A stretch of DNA of 64,000 nt, taken from the NCBI RefSeq assembly GCF_009601765.2, contig NZ_CP045699.1, forward strand, positions 1,674,001 through 1,738,000, given 5' to 3'. The position numbers and the translations under genes were made by a program. Position 1 is the first letter of the stretch; each line of letters starts with the position of its first letter. Source of the stretch: Vibrio algicola. GTDB lineage: Bacteria; Pseudomonadota; Gammaproteobacteria; Enterobacterales; Vibrionaceae. The notes under the pieces are model-generated. The model was not told the origin of the DNA and did not search any database. It saw nothing but the letters and a program-made list of their open reading frames with translations. Shown here one piece after another: positions 1 through 9,334 of this stretch.

Positions 1-266
1 GTTATCACTTATCAAGAAATAGCCTCTAACCCCTGATAATATAAGGCACTAACTAAAATTTTCAATTGCACTATACGACTGGTAACACATAATTTCAATT
101 CTTGTAACAAAATATGCTACGTAGAACATATTTTTAACTTTTTCCATGTTAAAAATGAACACTAACACACAGATTCGAGCAGAAAAATTGACTTTAACCG
201 CGAATCTAAGTACAAAAACCACACACAAAAAATCCCGGATGGATAATAATAAACAAGGAGAATGTC
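1..266. other. upstream region of gltA, no gene seen
   Basis: AT-rich leader before citrate synthase with no supportable ORF. In related genomes this space separates gltA from a divergent sdh operon, which would lie outside the window (inference). A clear ribosome binding site (AAGGAG) lies a few bases before the gltA ATG. I could not assign promoter boxes with confidence. Confidence 0.5.
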
Positions 267-1556
267 ATGGCGGATAAGAAAGCTACCCTTCATATTGAAG
301 GTCAAGCACCTATTGAACTCCCAATATTAACTGGAACAGAAGGTCCAGATGTTATTGATGTACGAAAATTAGGTGCCAGTGGTTATTTCACTTTCGACCC
401 AGGTTTTCTTGCTACAGCATCGTGTGAATCTCAAATCACGTATATTGATGGTGGCAAAGGGATCCTTTTGCATCGCGGTTACCCTATTGATCAGTTGGCT
501 AATAATGCTGATTATTTAGAAGTTTGTTATATTCTAATTTATGGCGAAGCACCTACTCGCACAGAGTACGAAAAATTCAAAAAAATCGTATCGAATCACA
601 CTATGGTGCATGAGCAAATTTCCAGCTTCTTCCACGGCTTCCGTCGTGATGCGCATCCAATGGCAGTGATGTGTGGTGTCGTTGGCGCTTTAGCTGCTTT
701 CTACCATGATGCGTTAGATATCAACAATGAAAAACATCGTGAAATCACCGCATTCCGTTTACTGTCTAAAATGCCAACCCTTGCATCGATGTGTTACAAA
801 TATTCGATGGGTCAACCATTCATTTATCCACGTAACGATTTAGATTATGCGGGTAATTTCTTACACATGATGTTTGCTAATCCTTGTGAAGAATATGTGG
901 TTAATCCTGTGGTTTCACGTGCTATGGATAAAATATTCACTTTGCATGCCGATCACGAACAAAATGCTTCTACCTCAACGGTTCGTCTGGCCGGTTCTTC
1001 TGGTGCGAATCCATTTGCTTGTATTGCAGCGGGTATTGCATCACTTTGGGGACCCGCTCACGGAGGTGCTAACGAAGCCTGTTTGAAGATGCTAGAAGAG
1101 ATTGGTAGTGTCGATAAAATTGAAGAGTATGTCGCAAAAGCGAAAGATAAAGATGACCCGTTCCGTTTAATGGGCTTTGGTCACCGTGTTTACAAAAACC
1201 ACGATCCTCGCGCCACGGTTATGCGTCAAGCGTGTCATGATGTATTGCAAGAACTCAACATTGAAGATCCACTGCTTGATGTCGCGATGGAATTAGAACG
1301 CATTGCGCTTTCAGACCCATATTTCATTGAGAAAAAACTGTACCCTAATGTCGATTTCTATTCAGGTATCATCTTGAAAGCGATCGGAATTCCGGTCTCA
1401 ATGTTCACCGTTATCTTTGCAATTTCTCGTACTATTGGTTGGATTGCTCACTGGAATGAAATGCACGATGACCCAAGCAATCGTATTGGTCGCCCTCGTC
1501 AGCTTTATACTGGCCAGCACCAACGTGATTTTAAACCTCTGCATGAAAGAGAGTAA
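267..1556 (+). CDS. gltA: citrate synthase, type II (hexameric)
   Basis: Condenses oxaloacetate and acetyl-CoA to citrate, the entry step of the TCA cycle, in the cytoplasm. At 429 residues it has the length of the Gram-negative NADH-sensitive type II enzyme. The active-site region [14 protein letters not shown] and the upstream [13 protein letters not shown] segment are plainly present. The ATG is preceded by AAGGAG at good spacing. It is monocistronic: a strong terminator follows at 1598-1642 and the next gene is convergent. An N-terminal extension before the catalytic large domain (about residues 1-50) is typical of the type II class. Identification is secure. Confidence 0.98.
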   Translation: MADKKATLHIEGQAPIELPILTGTEGPDVIDVRKLGASGYFTFDPGFLATASCESQITYIDGGKGILLHRGYPIDQLANNADYLEVCYILIYGEAPTRTEYEKFKKIVSNHTMVHEQISSFFHGFRRDAHPMAVMCGVVGALAAFYHDALDINNEKHREITAFRLLSKMPTLASMCYKYSMGQPFIYPRNDLDYAGNFLHMMFANPCEEYVVNPVVSRAMDKIFTLHADHEQNASTSTVRLAGSSGANPFACIAAGIASLWGPAHGGANEACLKMLEEIGSVDKIEEYVAKAKDKDDPFRLMGFGHRVYKNHDPRATVMRQACHDVLQELNIEDPLLDVAMELERIALSDPYFIEKKLYPNVDFYSGIILKAIGIPVSMFTVIFAISRTIGWIAHWNEMHDDPSNRIGRPRQLYTGQHQRDFKPLHERE

Positions 1557-1562
1557 TACCGA

Positions 1563-1583
1563 TTGCTAGTTGCTAGTTGCTAG
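1563..1583. repeat. three tandem copies of TTGCTAG
   Basis: Exact heptamer TTGCTAG repeated three times directly after the gltA stop codon and before its terminator. Seen directly; function unknown. It may be a variable-number tract. Confidence 0.8.
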
Positions 1584-1597
1584 AAAATATAAACCTA

Positions 1598-1642
1598 AAA
1601 AAAGCGAACCACTTGATAATGTCGAAGTGATTCGCTTTTTTG
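1598..1642 (+). terminator. rho-independent terminator of gltA
   Basis: A 13-bp stem with one mismatch (AAGCGAACCACTT paired with AAGTGATTCGCTT) around a short loop, followed by a run of T. It also has A residues on its left side, so it could work for the convergent ybgI. Confidence 0.85.
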
Positions 1643-1726
1643 TTTTATGGTTTTATGGTGAATTACCCCTCAACCCAATCCCACTTAACATTTGATCAAT
1701 GTTGATCGATTATAAAACTATTAGGA

Positions 1727-2491
1727 TTAAACCGGATTATCGATATCAATAAACTCGACATTTAAGCCATGATTTTCAGCTAACCACTCCCCTAGCGCCT
1801 TTACGCCGTATCGTTCGGTGGCATGGTGTCCGGCTGCAAAATAATCAATACCTAATTCGCGCGCAATATAAGTGGTTCGCTCTGAGATCTCGCCCGAAAT
1901 AAACGCATCTAACCCCTGCTGCGCGGCTAACTCTAAGTAATCTTGCCCGCCACCAGTACACCAACCAATGGTTTTAATTTTTTTGTTGGCCGGCCCCTGC
2001 TCTGAGACAATATGCAATGGCGCACGATTAAGCACTGTGGTGATTTTTTGTTTCAACTCATTCGCGCTTAAAGCAATCTCAAACTCACCATACATAGCAA
2101 CAGACTGTGGATGACCTTCCAGCCCTCCTAATGTGTTTATACTCAATAGGGAGGCTAATTGGGCGTTATTACCTAACTGTGGATGAATATCGAGCGGAAG
2201 ATGGTAGGCATATAAATTAATATCGTGTTTGATCAAGCTGCGAATGCGCGCCCCTTTCATGCCACGGATCGCCTCTGCTTCTCCTTTCCAAAAATAGCCA
2301 TGATGAACCAGAATGGCATCGGCATTTTTTTCGATCGCCATATCAATCAAGGCTTGTGAAGCGGTCACGCCGGTAATGATAGTCGAGACTTGGGGCTTAC
2401 CTTCCACTTGCAATCCGTTCGGACAATAGTCTTTTATCAACTGCGGTGATAAAGTTTGATTTAATAGCTGCTCTAATTCTAAGTTATTCAT
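1727..2491 (-). CDS. ybgI: Nif3/YbgI-like dinuclear metal protein
   Basis: Member of the NIF3 family (254 residues), annotated in many genomes as GTP cyclohydrolase I type 2 homologue, although the physiological reaction is unsettled. The metal-binding histidines are visible in VHHGYFWKG near residue 64 and in AAGHHATERYG near the C-terminus. The conserved DYCPNGLQVEG stretch near residue 21 is a family signature. It is transcribed toward gltA. No signal peptide is seen, so it is cytoplasmic. Family assignment is firm; the function is not. Confidence 0.9.
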   Translation of the reverse strand: MNNLELEQLLNQTLSPQLIKDYCPNGLQVEGKPQVSTIITGVTASQALIDMAIEKNADAILVHHGYFWKGEAEAIRGMKGARIRSLIKHDINLYAYHLPLDIHPQLGNNAQLASLLSINTLGGLEGHPQSVAMYGEFEIALSANELKQKITTVLNRAPLHIVSEQGPANKKIKTIGWCTGGGQDYLELAAQQGLDAFISGEISERTTYIARELGIDYFAAGHHATERYGVKALGEWLAENHGLNVEFIDIDNPV

Positions 2492-2630
2492 AGTTTCTCA
2501 ATAGGTCGTAGTTTCTCGATAAATCATTACTTATTAGTAAATAATAGCAAGATTTGCCTTAATTAAGTACGGTAATGACTCATACCAATCAAAGAAATGA
2601 GATCTTCAAATATTGACGCAAGGATGCATA

Positions 2631-3440
2631 ATGCCAGTGACAAAAAACAATAACATTAATCACAGCCAGCAACAGGTGTTCTTTAACCAAATCAGTGATT
2701 GGATTGCACGTCATCCTCCAATTATGCAACCCGATGGTCACACCCTCGCAGCGCTGCCTTTTATTGCTGAACAACGCACAATTTCGCTTCCCTATTCAGG
2801 TAATGCTCGTCTTGGATTTTGGTATCAACATTTATGTTTACAGCACTTTCAATCTCACCCTGACTATCATGTTGTGGCAGAAGAAATACAGCTAAATCAA
2901 AACGGGCGAACCATTGGCGCAATAGACTTTATTCTTGAGCATATACCGAGCAAAACGGTTGAGCATTGGGAAGTGGCGAGCAAATTTTATTTATTATTTG
3001 ATGGTCTTTGGTATGGGCCCAATAGCCAAGATAGGTTAGATTTAAAGTTAAACCACATGTTGACCCACCAGCTTCAGATGTCACAACACCCCTCATTTAA
3101 AGCGCATCACGGCAAATTTAATGCCCCTCAATTTGATCACATAAAGCCCAAGCTTTTATTACAAGGACGCTTATATACTAATCCTTTTCTCGCCCAAACA
3201 ATTCCCACGACCTGTTTAGGTCATGACATCGATGCGAGTCAAATTAACGGCCATTGGTGTTTTTATCATCAACGGGATTTAATCCATGAATCGTTATATG
3301 TGTTAAAAAAAGGACAATGGTTAACGGGTAAGGATAGAGAGAGTGAATTGTTACAGCAAACAAACGATCAATTTGTCCATTGCCAATCTGAGTCAGGTCG
3401 ATTTTGGTTTGTTTTGCCCGATACTTGGCCGCATGGTTAA
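2631..3440 (+). CDS. DUF1853 family protein
   Basis: Conserved proteobacterial protein of unknown function, 269 residues from the chosen start. The ATG at 2631 is preferred over the in-frame TTG at 2613 because AAGGA lies six bases upstream of the ATG. The middle of the protein reads IDF (about residues 98-100) followed by WEVASKFYL (about 113-121). This spacing of Asp, Glu and Lys resembles a PD-(D/E)XK nuclease-like core; that is my inference and no activity is implied. It is divergent from ybgI and convergent with pgm, sharing the bidirectional terminator at 3473-3513. No signal peptide or membrane segment. Confidence 0.8.
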   Translation: MPVTKNNNINHSQQQVFFNQISDWIARHPPIMQPDGHTLAALPFIAEQRTISLPYSGNARLGFWYQHLCLQHFQSHPDYHVVAEEIQLNQNGRTIGAIDFILEHIPSKTVEHWEVASKFYLLFDGLWYGPNSQDRLDLKLNHMLTHQLQMSQHPSFKAHHGKFNAPQFDHIKPKLLLQGRLYTNPFLAQTIPTTCLGHDIDASQINGHWCFYHQRDLIHESLYVLKKGQWLTGKDRESELLQQTNDQFVHCQSESGRFWFVLPDTWPHG

Positions 3441-3472
3441 TACTCATTTCAAGTTCATAGCGTGCGTTATAT

Positions 3473-3513
3473 AAAAAAGCTCGATACTTTAATCAGTATC
3501 GAGCTTTTATTTT
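3473..3513. terminator. bidirectional terminator between DUF1853 gene and pgm
   Basis: Perfect 14-bp inverted repeat (AAAAGCTCGATACT and its complement) around a 6-base loop, with A and T runs on the two sides. It can end transcripts from both convergent genes. Confidence 0.9.
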
Positions 3514-3561
3514 TCGGCTCCCGAGCGAAGTATCCTCAGCTCTTGGCCTTAATTTTCGTCT

Positions 3562-5202
3562 CTACAAACCAGCGTTTTTAAACACTTGATTAACGATTTC
3601 TTGTGCTTGTTGCTCAATCAAGGCTAAGTGATCTTTGCCTTTAAAGCTTTCGCAGTAGATTTTATAAATATCTTCTGTGCCTGATGGACGAGCGGCAAAC
3701 CAACCATTTTCAGTGGTCACTTTTAAACCGCCAATTGCAGCGCCGTTACCTTGAGCGTGAGTTAAGCGTGCGGTGATGGTTTCGCCAGCCAACTCATTAG
3801 CACTGACCATTTCAGCCGACATACTTTTTAATACGTCTTTTTGCGCCACATTAGCAACCGCTTGAATACGGTTATAAGCCGAAGCGCCGTGTTTCGCTGC
3901 CAGTTGGTTGTAATATTGCTGTGGATTCATACCGGTCACTGCGGTGATCTCGGCCGCAAGGAGACATAAAATAATGCCGTCTTTATCGGTTGACCACGGG
4001 GTGCCATCTTTACGCAAGAAGGATGCCCCTGCACTTTCTTCGCCGCCAAAACCAAAACGACCTTCATAAAGACCATCCACAAACCATTTAAAGCCAACCG
4101 GTACTTCGCACAATGTCCGGCCAAGATCGGCCACAACGCGATCAATAATCGCACTCGACACTAACGTTTTACCGACTTGTACTTCTGTGCCCCAGCCTTC
4201 ACGATGACGGAATAGATAATCAATACAAACGGCTAAGTAATGGTTTGGATCCATAAGACCTTCCGGCGTCACAATGCCGTGGCGATCATAATCTGGGTCG
4301 TTACCAAAGGCGAGATCATAGTCATCTTTTAACGACAACAAGCTTGCCATTGCATAAGGGGATGAACAATCCATGCGGATCACACCATCTTTATCGAGCG
4401 TCATAAACTGGAATGAAGGATCCACGGTTTGATTTACTAAGGTCATATCCAGTTGATAGGTTTGCGCAATCCGGCGCCAATATTCAATCCCGGCCCCGCC
4501 GAGTGGATCGATACCAATTTTTAGGCCGGATTTTTGAATTGCGCCCATATCAACCACATTCACTAAATCATCAATGTACGGTTGCACTAAATCTTTTGCT
4601 GTAATATTGGCGGCGTTGCTGGTTAAATCAATGCGCTTAACCCCTTGCAAATCATTGGCAATATATTGATTAGCGTCATCTTCAATTCGTTGGGTAATTT
4701 CGCCTTCTGCCGGTCCACCGTGACTTGGGTTGTATTTGATACCACCGTCTTGTGGCGGATTATGAGAAGGGGTAATAACAATGCCGTCCGCTTTATCCGT
4801 ATGGGCTAAGTTATGCGTTAGAATGGCATGAGAAATACCCGGTGTTGGGGTAAAGCCGTTATCAGCCTGAACAATAACCTGAACATCATTAGCAGCTAAA
4901 ACTTCCAACAGTGTACGACATGCAGGCTCTGATAACGCATGAGTATCTTTACCGACAAATAAAGGCCCTGTGACACCGGCGCGATTACGCTCATCCACCA
5001 CGGCTTGTGCAATCGCAAGAATATGTGTTTGATTGAAGGTCGATTTTAGTGACGTGCCACGATGACCAGAAGTACCAAATTGCACCCGGTGGGCATTATT
5101 ATCTGCTTGCGGCTTAATCTCGTAATAATCACTGACTAAGGCTGGAATATTAATCAAATCTTCAGGTAAAGTTTTAGTCCCTGCTCTAGGATGAATCGCC
5201 AT
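3562..5202 (-). CDS. pgm: phosphoglucomutase (alpha-D-glucose specific)
   Basis: Interconverts glucose-1-phosphate and glucose-6-phosphate, linking glycogen, UDP-glucose and envelope sugar synthesis to glycolysis. It is 546 residues from the ATG at 5202, the usual length for the E. coli-type enzyme. The reading frame is open upstream, but the start [10 protein letters not shown] matches the family N-terminus and has GAAGGG just before it. The phosphoserine loop [11 protein letters not shown] and the metal-binding [11 protein letters not shown] segment are intact. It follows seqA as in E. coli, but a terminator hairpin lies between them, which also argues against the longer frame. Cytoplasmic. 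Confidence 0.97.
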   Translation of the reverse strand: MAIHPRAGTKTLPEDLINIPALVSDYYEIKPQADNNAHRVQFGTSGHRGTSLKSTFNQTHILAIAQAVVDERNRAGVTGPLFVGKDTHALSEPACRTLLEVLAANDVQVIVQADNGFTPTPGISHAILTHNLAHTDKADGIVITPSHNPPQDGGIKYNPSHGGPAEGEITQRIEDDANQYIANDLQGVKRIDLTSNAANITAKDLVQPYIDDLVNVVDMGAIQKSGLKIGIDPLGGAGIEYWRRIAQTYQLDMTLVNQTVDPSFQFMTLDKDGVIRMDCSSPYAMASLLSLKDDYDLAFGNDPDYDRHGIVTPEGLMDPNHYLAVCIDYLFRHREGWGTEVQVGKTLVSSAIIDRVVADLGRTLCEVPVGFKWFVDGLYEGRFGFGGEESAGASFLRKDGTPWSTDKDGIILCLLAAEITAVTGMNPQQYYNQLAAKHGASAYNRIQAVANVAQKDVLKSMSAEMVSANELAGETITARLTHAQGNGAAIGGLKVTTENGWFAARPSGTEDIYKIYCESFKGKDHLALIEQQAQEIVNQVFKNAGL

Positions 5203-5228
5203 AAAATAACCCTTCAAAAAATTACATA

Positions 5229-5272
5229 CAAAAAAAACCTCATAATACGTCATTAGCAATATTATGAGGTTT
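5229..5272 (-). terminator. terminator/attenuator between seqA and pgm
   Basis: Read on the minus strand: a stem of about 13 bp (AAACCTCATAATA with TATTATGAGGTTT) and a loop of about 12 bases, followed directly by eight or nine T. It lies 26 bases after the seqA stop and about 30 bases before the pgm start codon. It should separate seqA from pgm partly or fully. Confidence 0.8.
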
Positions 5273-5298
5273 CTAGAAATATTAGTGCCCACTTTACA

Positions 5299-5835
5299 TT
5301 AAATCGCGTTACACACTTTTTCAATCAAGTCGGCTTGGAAGCCCATATGAGTCATAAGCTGCTGCACCATTTGACGCTTACGATTGGTGTTATTATTGGT
5401 AATAACCCAAAATGGTGTAGTCGGAATTGAGCGAGGCTTAGTCGTTTTACCGCTTTCTAAGAGGGTTTGTTCGTTATCAGCAAAGTAAACGCGTGTACGA
5501 CCTTTGACTTTCGCAGCTTCTGCAAAACCCGCTTTTTCTATATGGTAAAGCGACGATAAGATCAACATAAAACGATCGATCGCTTTATCTTTGCTGGCAA
5601 ACTCATCAGAGATAAGTACCGAGCGCATTGCTTTAACTTTATCCACGGCTTGTGTCGCGATTGGGGTCTTTTCTTTGTTATCGCTTACTGTGGTTTTTTT
5701 AGCTACAACAACTTGTGATCCTTGCTGATCACCGATCAAAAGTCGACGTAAAATATCCGAGGCATTTTCACCAATATGTTGGGTTTGACTCGCAATATAA
5801 CGATACAGTTCTTCATCTATTTCAATGGTTTTCAT
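5299..5835 (-). CDS. seqA: SeqA, negative modulator of replication initiation
   Basis: Binds hemimethylated GATC sites, sequesters the origin and limits re-initiation. It is 178 residues, close to the enterobacterial length. The N-terminal oligomerisation segment (MKTIEIDEELYRYIA, residues 1-15) and the C-terminal DNA-binding domain (about residues 65-178, with TPFWVITNNNTNRKRQM) are recognisable. A lysine/threonine-rich linker joins them (about residues 50-70). It lies upstream of pgm, the order found in E. coli, but an intervening terminator suggests weak coupling. Confidence 0.96.
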   Translation of the reverse strand: MKTIEIDEELYRYIASQTQHIGENASDILRRLLIGDQQGSQVVVAKKTTVSDNKEKTPIATQAVDKVKAMRSVLISDEFASKDKAIDRFMLILSSLYHIEKAGFAEAAKVKGRTRVYFADNEQTLLESGKTTKPRSIPTTPFWVITNNNTNRKRQMVQQLMTHMGFQADLIEKVCNAI

Positions 5836-6013
5836 GTGCTTTTCACAATCTCAATCAATTAACTCTGGCGCGATTATACCCTTATCTAGATTGATTCTCT
5901 ATGCCAATTCAAGTGACAGCGAAAGAAAAAAGATCGAATAGATCACTGTCTGTTCGAATATGTAGATTGAGAGCCTGATCTTTATACAAACTCCCAATCC
6001 AACATTTTATTGT

Positions 6014-6586
6014 TTAATAGGCTTTAGAACCTAATATATGTTTATCATCCGGAGACGGTTTACCATATTGAGAGTCTTTGGCATGATTTCATTTGATTGA
6101 CTAAATAAGCAAAATTTTGACCGCCGATGCGTGGCAATGAAGGTTTCACCCCAACCCCGTTCGGTGCATGACACGCACGCAAGCCGGAACATTGGCGTCC
6201 ATTTTACCGGTGTAAGCAATTTTTTCACCTAACTGCATATCACCCGGCCATTTATCCCCACGCCATTGCAACTTAAAGGTATCGGCTGCAGGTACCGAAG
6301 AATAATGCTTAACCACTTGATCAATTTGTTGATCTGAAATTTGATATATGAACGCATCCATAAAGGTCGTATGACGTTTTTTGTCACGAAATTTTTCAAT
6401 CTGCTCGCGTAAATAGCTTTGAGACTGCCCCCATAAATTAGGAATATGATCCAAAGTGGATACCCCTGTCACCCCATGGCAGGTAGAACAAAACGCTACT
6501 ACACTTTCTTTTTCTTTCGGTAGCGTGGTTGCCGAAGCAAAGAGAGGTAACAGCAAGAATGTCGTTGCTATTAGTTTCGTTCGCAT
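6014..6586 (-). pseudogene. di-haem cytochrome c, two frameshifts
   Basis: The gene begins with a signal peptide (MRTKLIATTFLLLPLFASA) and a first haem site CSTCHG near residue 32, resembling periplasmic tandem cytochromes of the c4/c553 type. The second haem domain is out of frame. Reading continues as CHAPNGVGVKPSLPRIGG only after restoring one base inside the expected CxxCH codons (about 6180), and the first frame stops at about 6146. A second shift near 6065 is needed to reach the final segment YGKPSPDDKHILGSKAY, which ends at 6014. The translated remains are otherwise well conserved, so the damage is recent or the assembly has two errors. A first-frame product would be a 146-residue one-haem protein. 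Confidence 0.8.
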
Positions 6587-6810
6587 ATAACTTCCTATTA
6601 GTTGAGTTAAGTCTTACTGCTTATTTATCATTATTTTAGTTGAGGCTTTTCAATTTTTCACAATCCAATGCACTATTCTTTATTCAATACAGCATTAATA
6701 ACAGACACATTTGTTAACGATTCTAACTATTAGCAACAAAAACAAAACATTATATTGTGCAAGTTAGGTTATGATCGTGTTTTTTCGTTCTCTTTATAGG
6801 TCAAGTGTCC

Positions 6811-7608
6811 ATGTCTCATCCCTCGTATCCTTTACTGCATCACACCGTTGAAGGACAAGGTCCGTTTATTCTTCTTATCCATGGCTTATTTGGCAGTGCG
6901 GATAACCTCGGAGTGTTAGCGCGAAATTTACGCCTCGATCACACCGTCATCAATGTCGATTTACGCAATCATGGCCGCTCTTTTCATTGCGATAGCATGA
7001 ATTATGAGGCAATGGCTAAGGATCTCATTCAATTACTCAATCATCTTAACGTCGATAGTTTGGCGGTGGTTGGGCACTCAATGGGCGGAAAAGCTGCGAT
7101 GAAACTGGCCAGCATGATCCCCGATAACATTCATCATCTTGCGGTGTTAGATATGGCGCCGGTTGCCTACCAACAACGTCGCCACGACAATGTATTGGCC
7201 GGCTTACAGGCCGTCGTCGATAATCCACCTACCAATCGACAACAAGCGCTGGCGATAATGGAGGAACATATTGAAATAGAAGGGGTTCGACAGTTTCTAG
7301 CTAAGTCGTTATTTCATCCTAAATCTGATCAAAATAGCGATAATCACCTGCAGTGGCGCTTCAATCTCAAAGCCTTAAGTGATCAATATGATCATATTCA
7401 AGCATGGTCAGACATCGCTCCTTTCAATAATCCAACGCTATTTTTAAAAGGTGCCGATTCCGATTATATTGGGATTGAACATCAAGCTCAGATCCAAGCG
7501 CAATTTCCACACAGTAAAGCGCATATCATTAACAATACCGGACATTGGTTACACGCAGAAAAGCCAACTGAAGTATTACGCTCATTGCGTCGCTTTATAA
7601 CAAAATAA
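6811..7608 (+). CDS. ybfF: alpha/beta-hydrolase, YbfF-type esterase
   Basis: Small cytoplasmic esterase of the alpha/beta-hydrolase fold; E. coli YbfF hydrolyses acyl-CoA and short acyl esters in vitro. It is 265 residues from the ATG at 6811; a GTG two codons upstream is an alternative. The nucleophile elbow GHSMGG (Ser about 90), the oxyanion HGLFGSADNLG region (residues 24-34) and the late His in NTGHWLHAEKP are present, completing the triad. In relatives it sits divergent from seqA; here the damaged cytochrome gene lies between them. Confidence 0.93.
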   Translation: MSHPSYPLLHHTVEGQGPFILLIHGLFGSADNLGVLARNLRLDHTVINVDLRNHGRSFHCDSMNYEAMAKDLIQLLNHLNVDSLAVVGHSMGGKAAMKLASMIPDNIHHLAVLDMAPVAYQQRRHDNVLAGLQAVVDNPPTNRQQALAIMEEHIEIEGVRQFLAKSLFHPKSDQNSDNHLQWRFNLKALSDQYDHIQAWSDIAPFNNPTLFLKGADSDYIGIEHQAQIQAQFPHSKAHIINNTGHWLHAEKPTEVLRSLRRFITK

Positions 7609-7718
7609 CAAATTAGATAATTAAGTGAGATTTAGACGCATTGTGATCGCCTCTCAGATTAACTTTACTGGCTAACAATGATATAGTCGCAACATAAATA
7701 AGAACGGTGGTGTTAACC

Positions 7719-7940
7719 ATGCTTTATGATCATATCGATACTATCGAATCACTTGGATTAGATTTCTTTTTTGCCGCACTCTTTTTATTGATTGGGCTGG
7801 CGATTAAAGATGTACTAAAACAAGGTAATGTTCCAGTATTTGGACGCCGGATTGTATGGTTAGTTCTCTTTCTTGGCTGTTTCGGTTTTGTGGTTAAAGG
7901 CCTGATACAAATTAGCTGGGAAGGCACGGGACTCGGTTAA
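7719..7940 (+). CDS. DUF2788 small inner-membrane protein
   Basis: Protein of 73 residues with two predicted membrane segments: about residues 12-31 (LGLDFFFAALFLLIGLAI) and 44-64 (RRIVWLVLFLGCFGFVVKGL). It matches the short DUF2788 family common in Vibrionaceae and placed just before flavodoxin. The ATG at 7719 is preferred to the GTG at 7707 because family members begin with ML. Function unknown. Confidence 0.8.
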   Translation: MLYDHIDTIESLGLDFFFAALFLLIGLAIKDVLKQGNVPVFGRRIVWLVLFLGCFGFVVKGLIQISWEGTGLG

Positions 7941-8021
7941 TTCCACTTTTTTAATCTTAATTCGTATTTTCAATTTGATAGCTACCGGCGTTTTCCGGTA
8001 ATGATAGATAGGTAATATTCT

Positions 8022-8549
8022 ATGGCAAGTGTAGGACTCTTCTTTGGCAGTGATACAGGTAATACTGAAGCGGTTGCTAAAATGATTCAAAAAGAACTGG
8101 GCAAACAACTGGTTCATGTTCAAGACATCGCTAAAAGCAGCAAAGAAGATATTGATAACTTCGATCTATTACTGCTAGGTATTCCGACTTGGTATTACGG
8201 TGAGTCTCAATGTGATTGGGATGATTTTTTCCCAGAACTTGAATGCATCGATTTCTCAACTAAGCTCGTGGCTATTTTTGGTTGTGGCGACCAAGAAGAT
8301 TATGCAGAGTATTTCTGTGATGCGATGGGTACCGTGCGTGATATCGTCGAAGCTAAAGCCGGCACTATCATTGGTTACTGGCCAACCGAAGGTTACGAAT
8401 TTGAAGCATCAAAAGCATTAGTTGATGATAATAACTTCATTGGTTTATGTATTGATGAAGATCGCCAACCAGAACTAACCGATACTCGAGTAAAAGCTTG
8501 GTCTAAGCAGATTTATGATGAGATGTGTCTTGCAGAGCTTGCTGACTAA
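8022..8549 (+). CDS. fldA: flavodoxin FldA
   Basis: Long-chain flavodoxin (175 residues) carrying electrons on FMN, for example to ribonucleotide reductase activase, MetH and IspG/H. The phosphate-binding loop SDTGNTEAVA (about residues 9-18), the first aromatic loop IPTWYYGESQCDWDDF (about 56-71) and the second loop FGCGDQEDYAEYFCDA (about 87-102) are intact. The order fldA-fur is conserved in E. coli and Vibrio. A terminator at 8565-8591 separates it from fur. Confidence 0.97.
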   Translation: MASVGLFFGSDTGNTEAVAKMIQKELGKQLVHVQDIAKSSKEDIDNFDLLLLGIPTWYYGESQCDWDDFFPELECIDFSTKLVAIFGCGDQEDYAEYFCDAMGTVRDIVEAKAGTIIGYWPTEGYEFEASKALVDDNNFIGLCIDEDRQPELTDTRVKAWSKQIYDEMCLAELAD

Positions 8550-8564
8550 AAATCATAAAAATGG

Positions 8565-8591
8565 CGCCTCACACTCTGAGGCGTTTTTTTT
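8565..8591 (+). terminator. terminator after fldA
   Basis: Seven-bp GC-rich stem CGCCTCA/TGAGGCG with a five-base loop and a run of eight T. Confidence 0.88.
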
Positions 8592-8714
8592 AGTATTTCT
8601 GAGTCTCTCTACATAATTACAACATAATGCTTAACTCTTTGTAGTAGGTAGTTTATTGTTAATACGACTCACAGGTATACTCAAGAAATAAGCAGAATTA
8701 CACAGGAAAGTAGA

Positions 8715-9164
8715 ATGTCAGATAATAACCAAGCACTAAAGGAAGCAGGTCTTAAAGTCACTTTACCTCGTTTAAAGATCCTCGAGTTATTGCAAAGACC
8801 AGACTGCCAACATATTAGCGCTGAAGATTTATATAAAAGACTGATCGATCTAGGTGAAGAAATTGGCCTTGCTACCGTCTACCGTGTATTAAACCAATTT
8901 GATGATGCAGGCATTGTGACCCGCCATCATTTTGAAGGCGGAAAATCTGTTTTTGAATTATCCACTCAACATCACCATGACCATCTCGTTTGTCTAGATT
9001 GTGGTGAGGTAATTGAGTTTTCGGATGATTTGATCGAAGAGCGTCAAAAAGAAATTGCCGCGCTTTATAATGTCGAACTAACCAACCACAGCCTTTACCT
9101 TTACGGTCGCTGTGCAAGTGGTAGCTGTAAAGGCGATGCTAACGCGCACAAAGCACGTAAATAA
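8715..9164 (+). CDS. fur: ferric uptake regulator Fur
   Basis: Iron-responsive repressor of siderophore, iron-uptake and other genes; 149 residues. The N-terminal winged helix (residues 1-80, recognition helix around GLATVYRVLNQF) and the metal-sensing C-terminal domain with STQHHHDHLVCLDCGEV are clear. The Zn ligands Cys93 and Cys96 and a second pair Cys133/Cys138 are present. AGGAAA precedes the ATG. It has its own terminator (9207-9236) and is separated from fldA by another, so it is probably its own transcription unit. Confidence 0.98.
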   Translation: MSDNNQALKEAGLKVTLPRLKILELLQRPDCQHISAEDLYKRLIDLGEEIGLATVYRVLNQFDDAGIVTRHHFEGGKSVFELSTQHHHDHLVCLDCGEVIEFSDDLIEERQKEIAALYNVELTNHSLYLYGRCASGSCKGDANAHKARK

Positions 9165-9206
9165 GCCTTTTCACTCTCTACTCACCAAAAAGTATACATC
9201 TAAAAA

Positions 9207-9236
9207 ATGGACCTAATCAATTAGGTGCATTTTTTT
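9207..9236 (+). terminator. terminator after fur
   Basis: Stem ATGGACCTAAT paired with ATTAGGTGCAT (one mismatch), tiny loop, then six or seven T. Confidence 0.8.
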
Positions 9237-9334
9237 ATATCAAATTTTCATCCCTAAAAACAAGTCGAGGCAGCAATTAGCCACCTCGATTTTTGCAAGC
9301 TACTAGACCAAGCTATTAGGCTTAGCTACTAGAT

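Noticed and set aside
5203..5292. Possible N-terminal extension of Pgm
   Set aside because: It would run through the seqA/pgm terminator hairpin, and the family begins at the ATG at 5202.
6031..6228. Small minus-strand ORF inside the cytochrome region
   Set aside because: It is the third frame of the pseudogene; the conserved cytochrome residues are in the other frames.
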